From assembly GCA_001769655.1 (NCBI GenBank), contig MEPC01000017.1, positions 1 to 64,000 of the forward strand: a stretch of 64,000 bases of DNA, read 5' to 3'. Source of the stretch: Bacteroidetes bacterium RIFCSPLOWO2_12_FULL_37_12. GTDB taxonomy: Bacteria; Bacteroidota; Bacteroidia; 2-12-FULL-37-12. Made by a program: the position numbers and the translations under genes. This document shows, one piece after another, positions 25,545-34,697 of the stretch; positions within the stretch are counted from its first letter, which is position 1, and each line of letters begins with the position of its first letter. The notes beneath the pieces are model-generated. The model saw only the letters and a program-made list of their open reading frames with translations. It made no database searches and was not told the origin of the DNA.

Positions 25545-27605
25545 ATGGAACGCATCATTTTTATTCTCGTCACTATTATTTCATTTACCTCATTTGCTTT
25601 AATCTGCCGGAAAATCTTTTCTTACTTCCGTTTTACCCATCCATCATTCCCTATAAAAAATATTCCCGGAAGAATTTTGCTGGCTTTAAAAGTTGCCATT
25701 GCTCAGACAAAAATTCTTAGAATGCCGGTGGCAGGATTTCTCCATGCATTGGTTTTCTGGGGATTTATTGTATTAAGTGTTGGCTCCCTTGAAATGATGA
25801 TAGATGGAATGATAGGAACCGATAGAGTATTTTCCTGCCTTGGAATATGTTACAAGGTACTCACAGCATCGGGTGATATTTTTGCTTTGCTTATTACTGT
25901 TTCTTGCATTATTTATCTTGCCCGAAGGTATATTACTAAACCAAAACGGTTTACCGCCCCTGAAATGAAGCCAACTTCACGCTTAGACGCTACTTTTATT
26001 CTAAGCATGATACTTATATTAATGGTTTCATTACTTGGAATGAATGCAGGTTTTTTAGGAAGAACTTCCGAAATAGGAAGTGTTGGTTATTTCCCAATCA
26101 GTCAGTTTTTGGCAAATTATCTTCCTGCATGGAACCCGGAGCAGATTCTTCTCTTTGAAAAAATAAACTGGTGGATTCACATTTCATTAATTTTTATTTT
26201 TCTGAATGTTCTCCCGTTATCGAAGCATTTTCATGTCATTCTTTCCATTCCGAATGTTTTTCTTTCACGGATGGAACCAAAAACAAAACTAAACTCACTT
26301 CCGAGTGTCACTAATGAGGTGAAACAAATGTTAGACCCCTCGTTTCAACTCATTGTAATCAGTGACACACCCAAACGCTTTGGGGTAAAAGATGTTGAAG
26401 ATGTTACCTGGAAAAATTATCTGGATGCACTAACCTGTACAGAATGTGGCAGATGCACTTCTGTTTGTCCGGCAAATATTACCGGAAAAAAACTTTCACC
26501 CAGAAAAATATTTATTGATTTACGTGCCCGCATGAAAGAAAAAGGACCCGGCTTGTTAAAATCAGGTGTAGAATATAGTGACCAACGAGCTTTGCTCGGA
26601 GATTTTATTTCCGCAGAAGAACTATGGGCTTGCACAACCTGTAATGCCTGCGTTGAAGAATGTCCTGTCAACATAGACCATCCTTCTTTAATAGTGGATA
26701 TGCGCCGATATTTAGTGATGGAAGAATCCAAAGCTCCTGCATTATTGAACACTATGTTTACTAATCTCGAAAATAACGGAGCACCCTGGCAATTTCCGGC
26801 AGACGACCGCATGTTATGGGCTGAAGGTCTTGATATACCCACGATGGCAGATTTATCTGCAAAAGGCGAATCACCGGATATTTTATTCTGGGTAGGATGT
26901 TCCGGTAGTTTCGATGAGCGCTATAAATCAGTTACCAGGGCATTCGCAACTATATTAAAATTCGCCGGGATAAAATTTGCTGTTCTGGGAACTGAAGAAT
27001 CGTGTACGGGTGACCCAGCTAAACGGGCGGGAAATGAATTTATTGCTCAATTGCTTGCATTAGGAAATATTCAAACTTTAAATCGTTATAACATTAAAAA
27101 AATTGTTACTGCCTGTCCGCATTGTTTTAACACGCTTTTAAATGAATACCCTGATTTAGGTGGAAACTATGAAGTGATTCATCATACAACCTTGTTGAAA
27201 CAATTAATTGATAATGGCAATATACACTTCCATGATAGCCCCTCTTCAAATCCCAAAAAAATAACTTATCATGATTCCTGTTATCTGGGAAGAGGCAATG
27301 GAATTTATTCAGCTCCCAGAGCGGTTATAGAAAAATTGAATACAGAAGTTATAGAAATGAAAAGTTCTAAAAGCCATGGATTATGTTGCGGTGCGGGTGG
27401 TGCACAAATGTTTAAAGAAGAAGAAAAAGGTAAAAAAGGAGTAAATATAGAAAGAACGGAGCAAGCGCTTGAAACCGGAGCCGATGTAATAGCTACGGCT
27501 TGTCCTTTCTGTATGACCATGATGAATGACGGGCTAAAGGAAAAAAATAAAGAAGAAAACATTCAGGTACTTGATGTAGCCGAATTAGTGGCGAAACGGT
27601 TATAG
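25545..27605 (+). CDS. Membrane-bound Fe-S oxidoreductase (EtfD/HdrD-like)
   Basis: The protein has 686 residues from the ATG at 25545. The N-terminal part (about 1-225) has several transmembrane helices, like the NarI-type gamma domain. Two [4Fe-4S] ferredoxin motifs follow: C298-x2-C301-x2-C304-x3-C308P and C363-x2-C366-x2-C369-x3-C373P. Two cysteine-rich CCG domains end the protein, with GCSGSF...ACPHCFNT and DSCYLGRG...GLCCGAGGAQMF...ACPFC. This architecture is that of EtfD-like proteins, proposed to pass electrons from electron-transfer flavoprotein to menaquinone, and of HdrD/DsrK. No etfAB genes are in the window, so the partner is inferred. Confidence 0.85.
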   Translation: MERIIFILVTIISFTSFALICRKIFSYFRFTHPSFPIKNIPGRILLALKVAIAQTKILRMPVAGFLHALVFWGFIVLSVGSLEMMIDGMIGTDRVFSCLGICYKVLTASGDIFALLITVSCIIYLARRYITKPKRFTAPEMKPTSRLDATFILSMILILMVSLLGMNAGFLGRTSEIGSVGYFPISQFLANYLPAWNPEQILLFEKINWWIHISLIFIFLNVLPLSKHFHVILSIPNVFLSRMEPKTKLNSLPSVTNEVKQMLDPSFQLIVISDTPKRFGVKDVEDVTWKNYLDALTCTECGRCTSVCPANITGKKLSPRKIFIDLRARMKEKGPGLLKSGVEYSDQRALLGDFISAEELWACTTCNACVEECPVNIDHPSLIVDMRRYLVMEESKAPALLNTMFTNLENNGAPWQFPADDRMLWAEGLDIPTMADLSAKGESPDILFWVGCSGSFDERYKSVTRAFATILKFAGIKFAVLGTEESCTGDPAKRAGNEFIAQLLALGNIQTLNRYNIKKIVTACPHCFNTLLNEYPDLGGNYEVIHHTTLLKQLIDNGNIHFHDSPSSNPKKITYHDSCYLGRGNGIYSAPRAVIEKLNTEVIEMKSSKSHGLCCGAGGAQMFKEEEKGKKGVNIERTEQALETGADVIATACPFCMTMMNDGLKEKNKEENIQVLDVAELVAKRL

Positions 27606-27650
27606 AGGTATATGGGTATAGGGGAATAGGGATATAGGGATATTTGTGTA

Positions 27651-27672
27651 GCGACGCGGTGCACCGTGTCGC
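27651..27672. repeat. REP-like palindrome (gcgacgcggtgcaccgtgtcgc)
   Basis: A 22-bp near-perfect palindrome with one G-T pair, preceded at 27606-27642 by imperfect ggtata/gggata tandem units. It lies between the Fe-S oxidoreductase and the next gene. Confidence 0.65.
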
Positions 27673-27736
27673 GTTTAGGTATATACTATTAATTTATAAA
27701 TTTCCTCAGGTATCATGATTATTCAATCCGATTCAT

Positions 27737-27744
27737 TATATTTG
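27737..27744 (+). promoter_or_regulatory. -7 box TATATTTG of the DUF3575-like gene
   Basis: It matches TAnnTTTG and lies 23 nt before the ATG at 27768. No -33 was identified. Confidence 0.55.
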
Positions 27745-27767
27745 CAACAATTTTAATCAACGTTTTT

Positions 27768-28460
27768 ATGAAAAACTGCCTCACCTATTTATCCCTTTGC
27801 TTAGTCCTGATTTTTTCTATGTCTGCCACCCATTCGGTTTTCGCGCAAGATGAAGATGAAAATGAGGAAGAAAACAAACAAAAAAATGACGATAAAGGAC
27901 CCCATAAAAGTATTTATGGGCATAACATATTCAAGGTAAACATCCCCGACCTGTTATTTGCCGGTAATGCCGGAGCTGAATATGAAAGGTATATAAACGA
28001 TGATTTTTCAGCGCAACTTGGATTTATCTATGGATTTTCACCTGATAAAACATTAACACAGGTAAATCTGTACAGGCAGGTTTTAAATTTTGAAATTACC
28101 GGTAAATGGTATTATTTCGGTAATGATTTTAATAAAAAATGGTCACCTGTGGGCACTTATTTTGGAGTATTTTTCAGATATGGGATAGTGGATACATGGG
28201 AAAATCCTGATAATCCTCTCAGTGAGCGAAATCCAAAATATCCTTTTAAAGGAAATATATATTGGCCTGGATTAATAGCAGGTCGTCAATGGGTTTTTTC
28301 AAATTGGTCCTTTGACATTTTCTTTGCCGCCGGTTACAGATTCACTGCTTTTGACAATGAACCCTTTGAACCAAAACCAACATGGCAAATAAGTGAAGGA
28401 TTCAATATTCGCCAATTTGCGGGTATTAAATTTGGATTATCAGCCGGTTATAATTTTTAA
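27768..28460 (+). CDS. Outer-membrane beta-barrel-like protein (DUF3575-like)
   Basis: The 230 residues begin with a signal peptide (1-26, ending VFAQ), followed by an acidic linker (DEDENEEEN) and alternating amphipathic strands rich in Tyr/Phe/Trp/Gly. The C-terminus (AGIKFGLSAGYNF) ends in an aromatic residue, as in outer-membrane barrels. The GAEYERYINDDFSAQLGF segment resembles DUF3575-type proteins. It precedes the MlaE-like permease by one base pair and is probably cotranscribed with it. The function is unknown. Confidence 0.65.
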   Translation: MKNCLTYLSLCLVLIFSMSATHSVFAQDEDENEEENKQKNDDKGPHKSIYGHNIFKVNIPDLLFAGNAGAEYERYINDDFSAQLGFIYGFSPDKTLTQVNLYRQVLNFEITGKWYYFGNDFNKKWSPVGTYFGVFFRYGIVDTWENPDNPLSERNPKYPFKGNIYWPGLIAGRQWVFSNWSFDIFFAAGYRFTAFDNEPFEPKPTWQISEGFNIRQFAGIKFGLSAGYNF

Positions 28461-28461
28461 C

Positions 28462-29202
28462 ATGAATTTCAACTTTTTATCTTCCTGCGGTAAATTTGGT
28501 TACGAAACGCTTCAAATTTTTTTATCATTCAGGTACATTTTCAAGGACCATAAACGGATTGCGTTTCAACTCGACCATATCGGAGTTAAATCCATCCCAT
28601 TAGTAGCGTTTATAGGAATGTTTGCCGGAGGCATTGTTGCATGGCAAGCCGCCGCCCAGTTCAAGGGCATGGTTTCTCTTTCATTACTTGGTGGCGCCAG
28701 TAGCAGGGCTATTGCCATGGAGATGGGACCCGTACTTACTTCTTTGATTGTCGCAGGAAGAGTAGGCGCTTCCATGACCGCCGAAATTGGTACCATGAAT
28801 ATTACCGAGCAACTTGATGCACTCAGGTGCATGGCTATTAAGCCAACCCGTTATATCGCAATGCCCCGTGTTTTCTCCATGATGATTATGCTTCCTCTTC
28901 TTGTATTAATGGCAAATGTTATTGGAGTTATCGGTTCTTATCTTGTAGCTAAAATGTTTCTTGACATGAGCGCATTCCAGTTTTTTGAATCGGTTCTTGG
29001 GATGTTCAGATTATCTGATTTATCAAGTGGACTTATAAAATCATTTGGTTTTGCTTTGATAATATCAGTTACTTCCTGTTATCTGGGAATGAATGATGTG
29101 AAAGGAGCTAAGGGTGTTGGGGAGGCAACTATTAAATCATTTGTTTTTTCATCCTTATCGATTCTGGTTTTCGATTTTATAATCTGGATTTTGATTTATT
29201 AA
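28462..29202 (+). CDS. MlaE-family ABC transporter permease
   Basis: The protein has 246 residues from the ATG at 28462, which follows the previous stop directly. An in-frame start further upstream would overlap the previous gene by 68 nt. Five or so hydrophobic segments are visible. The family signature MTAEIGTMNITEQLDALRCM (about residues 107-126) and the preceding GPVLTSLIVAGRVGAS are clear. MlaE permeases act with an MlaF ATPase and an MlaD-type MCE protein to move phospholipid between the membranes. Neither partner is adjacent here: the next gene is an OmpA-type lipoprotein. The partners are probably encoded elsewhere. Confidence 0.9.
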   Translation: MNFNFLSSCGKFGYETLQIFLSFRYIFKDHKRIAFQLDHIGVKSIPLVAFIGMFAGGIVAWQAAAQFKGMVSLSLLGGASSRAIAMEMGPVLTSLIVAGRVGASMTAEIGTMNITEQLDALRCMAIKPTRYIAMPRVFSMMIMLPLLVLMANVIGVIGSYLVAKMFLDMSAFQFFESVLGMFRLSDLSSGLIKSFGFALIISVTSCYLGMNDVKGAKGVGEATIKSFVFSSLSILVFDFIIWILIY

Positions 29203-29238
29203 TGTGTCTTTAAAAAAAAGTATCAAAAAATTTAAAAA

Positions 29239-29271
29239 TTGCAATTATTTCAAAATTAATATTTACTTTTG
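29239..29271 (+). promoter_or_regulatory. Promoter of the second PorE-like gene
   Basis: TTG at 29239-29241 and TACTTTTG at 29264-29271 are 22 nt apart. The -7 box lies 13 nt before the ATG at 29285 and downstream of the more upstream in-frame start at 29204. Confidence 0.6.
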
Positions 29272-29284
29272 CCTTTTCTTTAAA

Positions 29285-31816
29285 ATGCCCGCTTTTACAC
29301 AGTCCCGGAATCCATTGAAATTCTCATTTTATTTATACATCCTTGCGGTAATAAGCACTTTTACCGGTTGTAATACAGGTGCAAAACTTCTCAAGGAAGG
29401 AGATAATGAGTTTCGTTCTGCCAATTATTTCCCAGCTATTGAAAAATACAAACTTGCACAAGAAAAACTTACAAAAGACCCAAATATCCCATTTAAAATT
29501 GCAGAATCCTTTCGTTTGGCAAATAAAATTTTTGATTCGGAAACGTATTATCAGGATGCAGACGCCAGAGGGTGCAAAATGAATTCATTACCATTCTACT
29601 ATGGGATGTCACTGAAAACCAATGGAAAATATGATGAAGCGGCTCAGCAATTTAAAAATTATGTTTCACAGGCAGATGATCCTGACTTAAAATCCGCCGC
29701 CGCTTTTGAAATTGCAAATTTGAATGAGATTAAAAAACTTGCTGAAAAAAATACCCGGAATAAAATTAAAAATTTCTCCGCCATAAATACTTCTGCTTCG
29801 GAATTTTGCCCCGTGCTGATTAAAACAGGGCTTATTTTTTCATCTTCAAGAGGCGAGAATAATCCTACCTTCCTCACCGATGGCTCAAAATTTACTGATT
29901 TATACCGTGTTACTATAGAAAATGATGGAAATGTCAGCAATCCTGAACCGGTTGGAAGTCCTATAAATACACCAAACGCCCATGAAGCCACTACTGCTAT
30001 TTCTTTAGATGGCAAAACGATGCTTTTTACAAGAAGTAATACGGGAATAAAAGATGACGGAGTTGAAACAAATATTTATGAAACAAAACTTGAATTTGAA
30101 GAGTGGACAGCTCCTGCCAAATTAGCAATCAACGGAGATACAACCTGGGAATCGTCACCGGCTTTTTCCTTAGATAATAATACTTTGTATTTTTCATCGA
30201 ATCGTGAAGGTGGATTTGGAGGTCTTGACTTATACAAAGCAACCAAAGTGAACGGCGAATGGGGAAATGTTCAAAACCTCGGCTCCACTATAAACACAAG
30301 TGGCAACGAAGTATTTCCGGTTTTTGGTCACGATGGCACTCTTTATTTTTCTTCCGATAGGCATGTTGGACTAGGAAATCTCGATATCTTTTATTCAAAA
30401 CCAGATGGCAATACCTTCAGCAAGCCCTTAAACATGGGACCTCCTATTAATTCTCCTTTTGATGATTTTCATTTGGTAATGGATGAGTTGGAAACCAAAG
30501 GGTATTTTTCCTCCAACCGTGCGGGTGGATCAGGAGATGATGATATTTATGAAGTGGAATTAGTCCCACTGACATTTGGAGTAGATGGATTGGTTTTTGA
30601 AGTTCTTCCTGAAACCAAAGATACCGTACCTGTTACCTCAGCCAGAGTGCGCTTGATTAAAGAGGCAACACAAATTGATGAGTTTATTACCAAAGAAGAT
30701 GGTAAATTTTCTTTTGAACTTTCCCAGGAAAGTGATTTTGAAATAATTGGAACAAAGACCGCTTATTTTACAAAAACGCAGACAGTTACAACCAAAGGGT
30801 TAACTCAATCCACAAAAATTCTTGTGAAGATTTTGCTGGAACTTGAAAAAATTGATACTACTAAATATTATAAAGTGGATAATATTTATTACGATTATGA
30901 TAAAGCAGATATCCGAGTTGATGCCGCCGCACAATTAGAGCGAGTGGATAATAAAAACCCGGGTCTGATTCAGATACTCAAAGAAAATCCCGGTATTTCC
31001 ATAGAACTTCATTCTCATACCGATTCACGGGGAACTGATGAATATAACAATGACCTTTCTCAACGAAGAGCAGAATCAGCTGTTAATTTTATTTCCATAA
31101 GAAAAATTGATAAAAAACGAATGAAGCCAAAGGGATTTGGTGAGTCAAAGCCGCTTATTCCAAATGCTGAAACTGCCATTGAGCACCAGATAAACAGACG
31201 AACAGAATTCAAAGTTTTTGCCATTGACCCAACCAAAGAATACCAATACGAAGGTCCAACAGGGCAATCTTCAGATGCACCTAAAAAGCAAGAACCTGCA
31301 AAGAATGAAAAAACACAATTAACCAAACCGGAGCCAGTTGTACCTCCTCAAAAGCAAGTGTCTCTAATAGAAAAGAAACCGGTTGAGCCAATAAAAACTA
31401 CTCCTTTATCACCAACAAAAACAGCAAAAAAAGATAGTGTCTCCAAAAAGCCGGTTCTTGTAAGTCCTACTCAAACACAACCTGCTCCTATTACTCCTGC
31501 TCCAGTCGAAAAAACTAATCCTACACCGGCTCCAGCTAATGCAATAACTCCTCCTGTAACTCCTCCTGCTAAAACACCAGAACCGGTTCAAACCGAACCA
31601 GCCCCAACTCCTGTTCCTATGTCTCCACAAGATACAACTGAAACTGAAATAAAGGATGAAGAAATTAAATCTGAGACAACTCCACCCGATCCAACTGCGC
31701 CTGTTACAACTGAAAAAAGTGATACAGTGAAACCTATTAAGATAGAAAAACCTGTAACCACACCCACTGAACCCGATACTACCAAAAAGAAAGACGACTC
31801 CGATGACGATTGGTAA
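29285..31816 (+). CDS. PorE-like lipoprotein: TPR, PD40 propeller, regulatory domain, OmpA domain, Pro-rich tail
   Basis: The protein has 843 residues from the ATG at 29285, chosen because the -7 box at 29264 lies inside the longer frame. Order: lipobox TFTGC, TPR-like repeats (about 30-150), PD40 propeller with repeated LYFSS and LDxY/DIY motifs (about 160-430), a carboxypeptidase-regulatory-like domain (about 440-530), and an OmpA domain (about 545-650) with ELHSHTDSRGTDEYN. A proline/threonine/lysine-rich tail of about 180 residues ends in KKDDSDDDW. Lipoprotein plus this domain order is the closest match in the window to PorE, a type IX secretion component that links to peptidoglycan. The tail is unusual. 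The last 14 nt overlap purM. Confidence 0.85.
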   Translation: MPAFTQSRNPLKFSFYLYILAVISTFTGCNTGAKLLKEGDNEFRSANYFPAIEKYKLAQEKLTKDPNIPFKIAESFRLANKIFDSETYYQDADARGCKMNSLPFYYGMSLKTNGKYDEAAQQFKNYVSQADDPDLKSAAAFEIANLNEIKKLAEKNTRNKIKNFSAINTSASEFCPVLIKTGLIFSSSRGENNPTFLTDGSKFTDLYRVTIENDGNVSNPEPVGSPINTPNAHEATTAISLDGKTMLFTRSNTGIKDDGVETNIYETKLEFEEWTAPAKLAINGDTTWESSPAFSLDNNTLYFSSNREGGFGGLDLYKATKVNGEWGNVQNLGSTINTSGNEVFPVFGHDGTLYFSSDRHVGLGNLDIFYSKPDGNTFSKPLNMGPPINSPFDDFHLVMDELETKGYFSSNRAGGSGDDDIYEVELVPLTFGVDGLVFEVLPETKDTVPVTSARVRLIKEATQIDEFITKEDGKFSFELSQESDFEIIGTKTAYFTKTQTVTTKGLTQSTKILVKILLELEKIDTTKYYKVDNIYYDYDKADIRVDAAAQLERVDNKNPGLIQILKENPGISIELHSHTDSRGTDEYNNDLSQRRAESAVNFISIRKIDKKRMKPKGFGESKPLIPNAETAIEHQINRRTEFKVFAIDPTKEYQYEGPTGQSSDAPKKQEPAKNEKTQLTKPEPVVPPQKQVSLIEKKPVEPIKTTPLSPTKTAKKDSVSKKPVLVSPTQTQPAPITPAPVEKTNPTPAPANAITPPVTPPAKTPEPVQTEPAPTPVPMSPQDTTETEIKDEEIKSETTPPDPTAPVTTEKSDTVKPIKIEKPVTTPTEPDTTKKKDDSDDDW

Positions 31817-32969
31817 TTATTCTCTCCGAGGGGTTTCTTCCTCAAAAGAGGATGTTCACAAAGCCATAAAAAATTTAGATAAAGGCATTTACCCGAATGC
31901 ATTTTGCAAAATACTGCCCGATTATCTGGGAAATAATAAAAATTATTGTAATATTCTCCATGCCGACGGCGCCGGTACAAAACCCGTATTGGCTTACCTG
32001 CATTGGAAAGAATTTAAAGACCCCGAAATCTGGAAAGGGATTATTCAGGATGCTATAGTAATGAATCTCGATGACCTGTTATGCGTCGGTGCCACCGGTC
32101 CCTTTCTGTTATCATCGCTGATTGCTCGAAATAAATATAAAATTGAAGGAGAGGTAATAAGTCATTTAATCAGTGCCACTCAAAAAATAATCAATGAATT
32201 TAAAAAATCTGGAATAAAAATTATACTTACCGGTGGTGAAACGGAGGACGTGGGTGATGTGGTAAAAACGTTGAGTGTGAATTTCACCATGGCTTGCCGT
32301 ATGAAAAGAATTGAAGTAATTCCTGTTAATATAGAGCCGGGCGATGTCATAGTAGGACTGTCTTCTTCGGGAGTTACCAAGTATGAAAAGGATTTTAACA
32401 GTGGCATTGGATGCAATGGTTTAACTTCAGCCAGACATGATTTGCTTTCAAAACATTATAGTATAAAATATCCAGAAAGTTATGACACGGAAATTCCGGA
32501 AAATCTTGTTTATTCCGGAAAAAACAAACTGAATCAAAAAAAATCAGGAGTGAATCCTGATATTACTAATTATTTGCTTTCTCCTACAAGAACATATTCG
32601 CCATTATTACTCGAAATTTTTAAATACGATAGAAAAAAAATTAATGGAATCATTCATTGTACCGGTGGGGGTCAAACCAAAGTACTGCATTTTATAAAAA
32701 GTAATCATGTCATAAAGAATAATTTATTTCCTATCCCACCCGTTTTTAGTTTAATTAAGGAACAAAGCCAAACACAATGGGAGGAAATGTACAAGGTTTT
32801 TAACATGGGACACCGGATGGAGATTTATACCAATGAAAGTGTTGCCAATACGATTATCAAAAAATCTCGTAAATTTGGAATAGATGCCCGAATCATTGGT
32901 TACGTAGAAAAAAGTAAAACAAAAAAACTTTCCATAATGACTGAGCATGGAGATTTTGTTTATTCATGA
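31803..32969 (+). CDS. purM: Phosphoribosylformylglycinamidine cyclo-ligase (AIR synthase)
   Basis: A 388-residue PurM-like ATP-dependent synthase making aminoimidazole ribotide in purine synthesis. Seen: LHADGAGTKPVLA (about residues 52-64), the DAIVMNLDDLLCVGA metal/ATP region, ILTGGETEDVGD and CTGGGQTKVLHFI. The length suits the Bacteroidota form, which is longer than the E. coli enzyme. Its ATG overlaps the end of the upstream lipoprotein gene by 14 nt in another frame, pointing to coupled translation. No other purine gene is nearby. Confidence 0.88.
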   Translation: MTIGNYSLRGVSSSKEDVHKAIKNLDKGIYPNAFCKILPDYLGNNKNYCNILHADGAGTKPVLAYLHWKEFKDPEIWKGIIQDAIVMNLDDLLCVGATGPFLLSSLIARNKYKIEGEVISHLISATQKIINEFKKSGIKIILTGGETEDVGDVVKTLSVNFTMACRMKRIEVIPVNIEPGDVIVGLSSSGVTKYEKDFNSGIGCNGLTSARHDLLSKHYSIKYPESYDTEIPENLVYSGKNKLNQKKSGVNPDITNYLLSPTRTYSPLLLEIFKYDRKKINGIIHCTGGGQTKVLHFIKSNHVIKNNLFPIPPVFSLIKEQSQTQWEEMYKVFNMGHRMEIYTNESVANTIIKKSRKFGIDARIIGYVEKSKTKKLSIMTEHGDFVYS

Positions 32970-32977
32970 TGACTCAT

Positions 32978-33001
32978 TTCGTTTGTGTGGACACAAACGA
33001 A
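32978..33001. repeat. Perfect palindrome downstream of purM
   Basis: Arms ttcgtttgtgt (32978-32988) and acacaaacgaa (32991-33001) flank gg. It is REP-like and could act as a terminator, although no T-run follows. Confidence 0.65.
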
Positions 33002-33009
33002 GGCGATAT

Positions 33010-33047
33010 ATGACTAATGACTAATGACTAATAACTAATGACTAATG
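33010..33047. repeat. 7-bp tandem repeat (gactaat)
   Basis: Five imperfect units end just before the ATG at 33052, filling the space where a promoter or leader would sit. Confidence 0.75.
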
Positions 33048-33051
33048 CCCA

Positions 33052-34005
33052 ATGAATCTTTTCCCTTTTATACTATTTTTCATACTTACATTCTCCTCCT
33101 GCACTTTCAGAGATAATCCAACGCCCGTTCCTGAAGAAAAACCATTTAATAAAATTTACATTTCCTTTAAAAATTTCAAGCCATTAACCAATGGTTCTGT
33201 CTATACAGCATGGGTGCAGTTGAATAATAAAATATCCATTGCAGGTAAATTTTATTTAGACACGACAGGAAATGTTTTTAAGGATTCCACTTCCATAGGT
33301 TTTGTTTCCAATGCTTTGTTTGCTCTTTCTCAAGATGTAGGAAACGCGGAGCGTTTTTTCATTACATTAGAAAATAATAATGACAAGGATACGATCCCAT
33401 CATCCCTGATAGTTGTGTCAGGAAATTTTATTAATAAGTCAGCCACTTGTCTTGCCTTAACCCCGAATGCCATTAACTTGAATTTTAATTTCGATTCCAG
33501 CAAATATGTGTTAGGAACTCAAACCACAATTCCATCCGATACACTTCCTTATGGAGTATGGTTTGCCGCAAGAATTGATACCAATCACAAAAACTTTAAT
33601 TCTTCACTTAATTTACCGGTTCTTTCTTCAGCTTCTGACTGGATTTATGAAGGATGGCTACGGCACAAAACACAACCCGCCGATGAATGGTATTCTATGG
33701 GAAGATTTACAAATGGAAATGTAGCAGACAGTTCAAAAATCCCTCCTATGGCACCCAATCAAGTTCCGAAATCCTACCCCGGCGAAGATTTTATTTATTA
33801 TAATGACACTTTGCCTGTAAACAATGGCGATTTTTCTGTACTTGTTACGCTTGAACCGGTTAATTTCAAATCATCCATCCCATTTTTTCTAAAACTTTTT
33901 GAATCAGATATTCCATACCTTGAATTTTACAAGGACACAAGCTTAATATTAAATTCACTCAAACCGGAAGATTTTCCGAGTGCAACGGTTAGAATAAGTC
34001 AATAG
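33052..34005 (+). CDS. Predicted lipoprotein, family not recognised
   Basis: The 317 residues have a short hydrophobic leader and lipobox TFSSC (Cys17), then FRDNPTPVPEEKP, a typical post-lipobox linker. The body is beta-rich with repeated aromatic residues; segments such as GVWFAARIDTN and WIYEGWLRHKTQPADEWYSMG suggest two related beta-sandwich halves. No enzyme motif is seen. The gene is preceded by tandem repeats and followed after 67 nt by a cyclophilin on the same strand. Confidence 0.7.
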   Translation: MNLFPFILFFILTFSSCTFRDNPTPVPEEKPFNKIYISFKNFKPLTNGSVYTAWVQLNNKISIAGKFYLDTTGNVFKDSTSIGFVSNALFALSQDVGNAERFFITLENNNDKDTIPSSLIVVSGNFINKSATCLALTPNAINLNFNFDSSKYVLGTQTTIPSDTLPYGVWFAARIDTNHKNFNSSLNLPVLSSASDWIYEGWLRHKTQPADEWYSMGRFTNGNVADSSKIPPMAPNQVPKSYPGEDFIYYNDTLPVNNGDFSVLVTLEPVNFKSSIPFFLKLFESDIPYLEFYKDTSLILNSLKPEDFPSATVRISQ

Positions 34006-34072
34006 GATTTACGAAGTACGATTTACAAGTTGCGATTTTTAACTCGTAATTTTATTTAAAACAAAAAAAAAA

Positions 34073-34687
34073 ATGATTAAAACATTCCTATTACTCATCC
34101 TCATGTCAGCAAACTGCTATTCACAAAATTCTGATTCCATTCCGGTAGTAACTATTACAACCGATTTTGGTGAGATAAAATTTGTTTTATCTGACAAAAC
34201 ACCAAAGCATAAAGAAAATTTTCTCAAACTTATTAAAGAAGGATTTTATGACGGAACTACTTTTCATCGTATCATTCCCGGATTTATGATTCAAGGGGGC
34301 GATGGTAATTCTAAAGATACAATTCCCATGAATGACGGTACTGGTGATATGCCATATCTTATCCCTGCTGAATTTAACGCCACTCTGAAACATTACAAAG
34401 GAGCTGTTGCCGCCGCCCGTAAAGGGGATATGGTTAATCCTACCCGTTCTTCGAGTGGGAGTCAGTTTTATATAGTACAAAATCCAACCGGTGAACACAG
34501 GTTAGACGGCGAATACACTGTTTTCGGACAAACTATTTCAGGAATGGAAGTAGTGGATAAGATTTCCATGCAGGCAAGAGATAGAAATAACCGTCCTGTA
34601 AAAAATATAAAAATGAAAGTAACAGTTACCTATGAAGATTCGGGTTGGATGAAAAAAAATTTTCCGGAGGGGATACGTAATTATTAG
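34073..34687 (+). CDS. Exported cyclophilin-type peptidyl-prolyl isomerase
   Basis: The 204 residues start with a signal peptide (1-18, ending CYSQ), followed by a cyclophilin domain. FHRIIPGFMIQGGD (about residues 63-76) contains the catalytic arginine and the FxxQxG-type motif, and SSGSQFYIV and GEYTVFGQTISGMEVVDKI follow. Expected to catalyse proline cis-trans isomerisation during folding of exported proteins in the periplasm. Short single-domain form. The next gene, rmuC, is convergent. Confidence 0.93.
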   Translation: MIKTFLLLILMSANCYSQNSDSIPVVTITTDFGEIKFVLSDKTPKHKENFLKLIKEGFYDGTTFHRIIPGFMIQGGDGNSKDTIPMNDGTGDMPYLIPAEFNATLKHYKGAVAAARKGDMVNPTRSSSGSQFYIVQNPTGEHRLDGEYTVFGQTISGMEVVDKISMQARDRNNRPVKNIKMKVTVTYEDSGWMKKNFPEGIRNY

Positions 34688-34697
34688 CTATCTGTTA

